Below, piece by piece: positions 59,327 through 64,000 of a stretch of DNA of 64,000 nucleotides. Under the pieces are notes generated by a model. That model had not been told where the DNA came from. It saw only the letters and a list, made by a program, of their open reading frames with translations, and did not search any database. The position numbers and the translations under genes were made by a program. Numbering within the stretch: position 1 is the first letter of the stretch; the number at the start of each line of letters is the position of its first letter. This DNA is from Eutypa lata (taxonomy: Eukaryota; Ascomycota; Sordariomycetes; Xylariales; Diatrypaceae): positions 496,001 to 560,000 of the forward strand of contig JAKULF010000006.1 of the NCBI GenBank assembly GCA_022661535.1, written 5' to 3'.

Positions 59327-62300
59327 TTAACCAACCAACTCCATCTTAGCGCCCCTCTTCCCCGTCGCCTCATCCTTCTGATCACGAATCCTAACGCGGA
59401 CCTTCTGGAACAGCTCAACAGCGAGTTCCTTCTTCTTCTCCTTGTCAGCATCACGGCCCAAGCTGACGCGGAGGGTATAGGTCTCGGGATCGAACTCGGC
59501 GTCGGGCTCGGCCGCGTCCCTGGCGACCAGGTCGCGCAGGCGGATCAAGCCCTCGATGCCGAAGCGGGGGACCAGGACGACGAAGCCGTTGCTGAAGACC
59601 TTCATGACGAAGGCGTCCTCCTCGGCCTCGCGGCCCCGCAGGGCCTGGCCGACGTAGTAGGCAATGGAGGCGCGGCCGGCGAGCTGGGCGTTGCGGTGGC
59701 GGACGTTGATGTTCTTGCAGACGGCCTCGAGGCGGCCGCGCGAGCGCACGGCCGGGTGCATGGCCTCGTAGCTGATGGCGGCCGCGAGCTGGCGGTGGGC
59801 TACGAGGTCGGCGTACCGCCGGATCGGGCTCGTGAAGTGCGTGTAGATCTCCGACGCGAGGCCGTAGTGGCGGAACTCCGGGAAGGCCTGCGTCCCCGCG
59901 CAGAAGTACTCGGCGCTCATCATGCAGCGCGTGGCCATGATGCGCACGAGCGTGTTGAAGAAGGGCTCCGCGGCGTCGGCGCACCGGTCGAGCGAGTCCG
60001 CCACCGCCCGCGACGAGTCCACCTGCAGGTCGAGCCCCTTCTTCACCTTGAGCTGGTTGGCCAGCTCGTCGAAGTTGGTCTTGGGCGGCGCCGCGTGCCG
60101 CCGCAGCAGCGCCGTCTGCGGGAACGCCTCGTAGATCCGCCGCGCCACGCTGATGTTGGCCAGCAGCATGAACTCCTCGACCAGCGAGTTGGTGTCGAGC
60201 AGCTCCTTCGTCTTGACGTCGATGGGGTCCGACGTCTCCGACTCCATCTGCACTTTGACCTCGGGGGATGACAGGCTGAGGGCGCCCGCGTCCATGCGCT
60301 TCTGCTTGAGCTTCTTCGACAGCATCAGCAGCATCCTTACGCCCTTGGTTAGGTCGTCCTGCTGCGAATTGTCGTCGATCCGGATCTGTGCTTGCTCGTA
60401 GCTGAACGCTTCGCGAGACTTGATCACGGATTTCGTGAACCGGACACTAACGATGTCGGCGGACTGGTCCAGTTCCCAGATGACGGAAAAGGCATATCTC
60501 TCTACGTAAGGCTTCAGGGAGCACAGATCCGTGCCGAGAAGCATCGGAAGCATGTCGATACGCTTGTCCACCAGATACACGGTGGTGCCTCGGATGCTCG
60601 CTTCTGTGTCCATCGCATTGTTTGGTTTCACAAAGTGGGAAACGTCGGCGATGTGTACTCCAACCTCAAAGTTTCCATTCGGTAGCTGCCTCGCATGTAG
60701 GGCATCGTCGATGTCCTGACAGCCAATGGGGTCAATACTGCAGATGAGGAGACCTCGAAGATCCTCCCGGTCTTTCCAACCAGGGTCATCAGTGCTACCC
60801 GGAACTTTCCAGTCATGGCCTTCTCTGGGCAGGCAATCCAGTACTGTTTTCGGGAATGGTCGGTATTGAACGTCGTATTCAAGGAGTAGAGCTTCGGTCT
60901 CGGCAGCCTTGCTCTCTAACTCACCGAGGGATCTGACGAAGTGACCTATCGGGTGTCGTGATTCGCGATCCCATGCGTCAATGGTAACCAAAACTCGTTG
61001 TCCAAGGAGCTCTCCGGCTTGCCTCGTACGTATTCGGATCTTGGGAATCTTCTTATCCATGGGAATCAAGAAGACTGATTCTTGCTTTCGGCCCTGTTTC
61101 GCAGAAGCACTGACAGAGCTCGGGTCAACATGACCGACATATTGCCGCCAGTTCCGTTTGATGACGCCCACAACCTTTGCTGTAGGCTGAGGCCGACCTT
61201 CCGTACTCTGGCCTTGAGTCTTCTTCACTTCCTCCTGCAGCGCTCGTCTTTCCTTCTCGGTAATCATGTCACCGCCCTCATCTGCGTCAGCATTTTCGTT
61301 TTTCGTGATATTCTCCTCCTCGATGATCTTAGAAGACGGTGCTTTCCACTGGTCTTGGGGAAGAACTTCCACAACCACGACATCGCCGTCAACCGCCCGG
61401 TTTATATTGTCTCGTCCAAGGATTACAAGTGCCTTTTGGAATGCAGGTACTTTGATCGAACCCTCTAGGTAGTTGTATGGTGAAACGTTGAATATGCCTT
61501 GATGTAGCATTCCATTCTTGACGCCTGTCATCATCTTCGACATACTGTAGTATTCAGGATAGAGGAAGTCGGCTGCCTTCTTATCCCGAGAGATTCCTCG
61601 TTCCTGAGTCTCAGCCACCATATCGAGCAGACGGTCAGCATCCTCAAGCCCGGAAATGTAGTCGCGGAGAGTAGTTGCTGGGACACCCTCCGTCTTGGCC
61701 TTTTCAATATTACCCCTGTCGTCGGTGAGCATCACTACGATTGGCAGCTTCTTCTTGCCCTTAGCAAGAGCCAAGTGTTCGTTGTACCACTTGACAGCCT
61801 GTCGGACGGCCCGATCATTACGGTCGTTAATGCTCTCGTCCTTTTCCCTAGTGACGTGTGTTTCAAGTCTGAATTCGTTAAAGAATACGTAAAAACGTTT
61901 GTCCTCGCTTTTCGTGAGGCCAATAAGGCGGTTGTAAAGTGGTAAAGATCTGTTCCGCAGTTCCTCTAGAACTATCTGTAGAATCACCACATCATAGAAG
62001 GCAGAGCTCTGCTCAAAGAGGTCCATAGCGTTAAGCAACGCATTGGTGTCTGGAATGAGGTAGTGGCCTTGCGGGAAAGCTTTTGTTCCGGCCGGTTTGT
62101 CAGAGAGCACAAATGGGCTCACTATTCATAGTTAGTTGTCACGATTTTACATCCGTACGCAGAGCGGAAACCACTCACATTCGCCAGCTGCGTTCCTCGG
62201 CGCCGTAGCAATACATCGCGAACAGAGCTTCGAGGAACAGGGAATGTCCTGTCGAAGGTAGACCTCACGGACAATCTTCTGGACCTTGCCGCTCTTCGTG

Positions 62301-62374
62301 GACCTCACATAGACCTTACTCGAGATATTTGACGAGAACGAGTCAGCGCCCGCTGTTCTCTTCAAACTCGTCAT
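59327..62374 (-). CDS. DIS3: Exosome ribonuclease DIS3/RRP44
   Basis: Two exons on the minus strand (62374-62179, 62121-59327) join into 996 residues. The N-terminus has the CR3 cysteine motif (DIPCSSKLCSRC). A PIN endonuclease domain follows with YLIPDTNALLNAMDLFE and VMLTDDRGN, keeping the acidic metal-binding residues. Cold-shock-type RNA-binding domains precede the RNB exonuclease core CSIDPIGCQDIDDALHA with its Asp cluster and GVHIADVSHFVKP. HFTSPIRRYADLVAHRQL comes next, and a C-terminal S1 domain (GFVVLVPRFGIEGLIRLRDL) closes the protein. DIS3 is the catalytic subunit of the RNA exosome, degrading and trimming RNA 3' to 5' and cutting internally, in nucleus and cytoplasm. Both active sites look intact. 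The start at 62374 is the first ATG in frame; length is typical. Confidence 0.96.
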
Positions 62375-64000
62375 AACGTAATTTATGCAGTCCGTCAAAC
62401 GCCCAAGGCAAAATCAATCTAGGGCTCTTCTGATAGAAGAAGGCAAATATGTGTAGAGAGTTATGAAGTATCAAATTGGGATGTGGCTAGTGGCGTAGTC
62501 AAGTTTTGTTACAGCCACACAATTCACATGAGGCAACTCTAGGTAGGTAGGTAGAGGCTAGTTAGCCTTAAGATAACTATGTAGGTAGTAGTTAACTACC
62601 GTCACAATCTTATCGTTATCACCTGTATGTACGAAGCACCCCCACCCTACCAGATACCACCAGCTACCTAGCCTGCCAATCTTGAATTTGCAAAGCTTAA
62701 AAGATGTCACCTCTTCTCCAAGAACAAACATCACTTGGTCCATGCCCATTCCTACCTTCCACTTCCTGCCTGCCGCTGGTAAATTTCCCGAGAAGCATTG
62801 GTCAGCTGAACGAGGCTAATCATATGTATGTCGTTTTGAACCTTCGCAAAGACCGACCCGACTGTCTGGGACTGGTCTTCCTTGCTCTTCACCTTGGCCC
62901 CCGACCTCCAAATTGCTCTTTATAGGTAGGTAGGTAAGTATATTTGGAATCGACCAAGGTGCGCCTCAGATCTAATAAATCCATCCAGGACTCACCTATT
63001 TACCCACATAGGTATATCCACGCAAAGCCACCTAGACACACTGGGAAGGATCACATATCACACACATATACATGGTCTAAGAAGTGTTTACCTTTGTTTT
63101 GTTTTGTTTTCTTTTTCTGATAAGCCCCGAACCGTTGCATACAGATGTAGGTAGCATCATTTAGTTAGATGCATCGGAAGGATCTCGAGGATACCAGGAT
63201 ACCAGGATACGTACAAAGGCGGCAGCAAGCGAGATGCAAAATCTCCTAAATCCAAGCATTCGATCAGGTTTGTACGCAAGTTGCAGCTAACTTTTTAGAA
63301 CTTCGCTTTGATGTAACGTAGATCTTGGTTTTCTGTCGTGATCGCCTAACTACCTCATGCAAGCCAAGTCCCCCTTACGAATCCCGCGAAGAGATGGGTT
63401 GTTTACAATTACCTGCTGCCGTTCTCGCTTTCGCACACCGGGCCAGTAGGCAGACGTGATCCCGAACGCGCTTCGCTCCTCTGCAGGGTATTTGAAACAC
63501 AAAAACATGCCATCGAGAGCTCGAGACATATGCAGCTTCTTCTTCTTTCCCTCTTTCTCTGCTACCTAACCCCACACGGTTCTGCATCATGCAGCGAAAG
63601 TCCATACATACATATAACGCATGCATGCCTATATCTCTGGGTAGGGTAGGGTAGGGTATGGTAGGGTGGTGGTAGTGGTGGTAGTAACAGTAGTGATGGG
63701 GGTCCTCTTGCAGGCAGCCGAATATGCGCTCCACTCAGTAACCTAACGGGCGTGCAGAGACGAGCCTGAGATCACTAATTCGCCTTTGCGGATCTATATT
63801 GATCTGGATCATATGATCGACAGCATTCACCCGCCGATTTCTACCATATTATACATTACCCTATGCCGCCCAACGCGACGGGATAGAGAGGCGCCCGCGT
63901 ATGCTATCTACGCCATATACGCTATACTATATTTTATTGTACGGGCGTGACATACAAACTGCGCATCTCTTGCCGAGCCCGAGCCCGTCTATAAAAATAG
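62375..64000. other. Intergenic region to the window end
   Basis: The DIS3 promoter should lie at its left end. Several GTAGGTAGGTAG words occur (62541-62556, 62924-62937). A G-quadruplex motif lies at 63639-63656. No ORF with domain or codon support is visible up to the window edge. Confidence 0.45.
63639..63656 (+). other. G-quadruplex motif
   Basis: GGGTAGGGTAGGGTAGGG: four G3 runs with 2-nt TA loops on the plus strand, followed by further G-rich sequence to about 63680. It meets the standard quadruplex pattern. It is not a telomere tract, since the unit is TAGGG rather than TTAGGG. Confidence 0.75.

Noticed and set aside
63639..63680. Telomere repeat at the window end
   Set aside because: The unit is TAGGG, only four copies, and it is flanked by unique sequence on both sides.
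63375..63734. 119-codon ORF on the minus strand near the right edge
   Set aside because: Low-complexity His/Tyr/Pro content from repeats (GGTAGTGGTGG complement) and no domain; probably chance.

Overview
The window is nuclear DNA of a filamentous ascomycete (Pezizomycotina, probably a sordariomycete; the placement is inference). It shows short 49-70 nt GT..AG introns, CHD1, MED16, TRS65, a GH72 glucanosyltransferase and an expansin-like secreted protein of fungal type, a HET-domain relic, and a transposon destroyed by repeat-induced point mutation (RIP). I rebuilt exon joins by eye from splice sites and reading-frame continuity. Every multi-exon model below sums to a multiple of three with an uninterrupted frame.

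Two compartments are visible. The left part (about 1-29.8 kb) is accessory and gene-poor. It holds a foldback element (431-933), an expansin-like secreted protein (3613-4434), a four-exon MFS transporter (4777-6642, minus) and a complete 7,481-bp LTR retrotransposon (8021-15501). The transposon has 150-bp LTRs, a perfect 5-bp target duplication and an interior so heavily mutated by RIP that it is almost pure A+T. Next come a multiply broken HET-domain pseudogene (about 16343-17766), a BCS1-like AAA ATPase (18488-20184, minus), about 4 kb without recognisable genes, a small single-pass membrane protein (24198-24491) and a GH72 beta-1,3-glucanosyltransferase with a transmembrane anchor (25743-27689, minus).

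The right part (about 29.8-62.4 kb) is conserved core genome, mostly genes of transcription, chromatin and RNA. In order these are Mediator subunit MED16 (minus), an HST3/HST4-class sirtuin (plus), the chromatin remodeller CHD1 (minus), the ribosome-recycling ATPase RLI1/ABCE1 (plus), the U1 snRNP factor PRP40 (minus), the TRAPPII subunit TRS65 (plus) and the exosome nuclease DIS3/RRP44 (minus). They alternate in divergent and convergent pairs and are separated by 0.6-2.9 kb spacers rich in short TACCTAGGTA-type palindromes and microsatellites.

No tRNA, rRNA, CRISPR array or biosynthetic gene cluster was recognised. The signals I would follow first are the RIP pattern in the retrotransposon (all inter-LTR differences are transitions, polarised toward the interior, with CpG spared), the membrane-anchored GH72 enzyme, the in-frame stopless introns of PRP40 and MED16, and the 27-nt microexon of CHD1.
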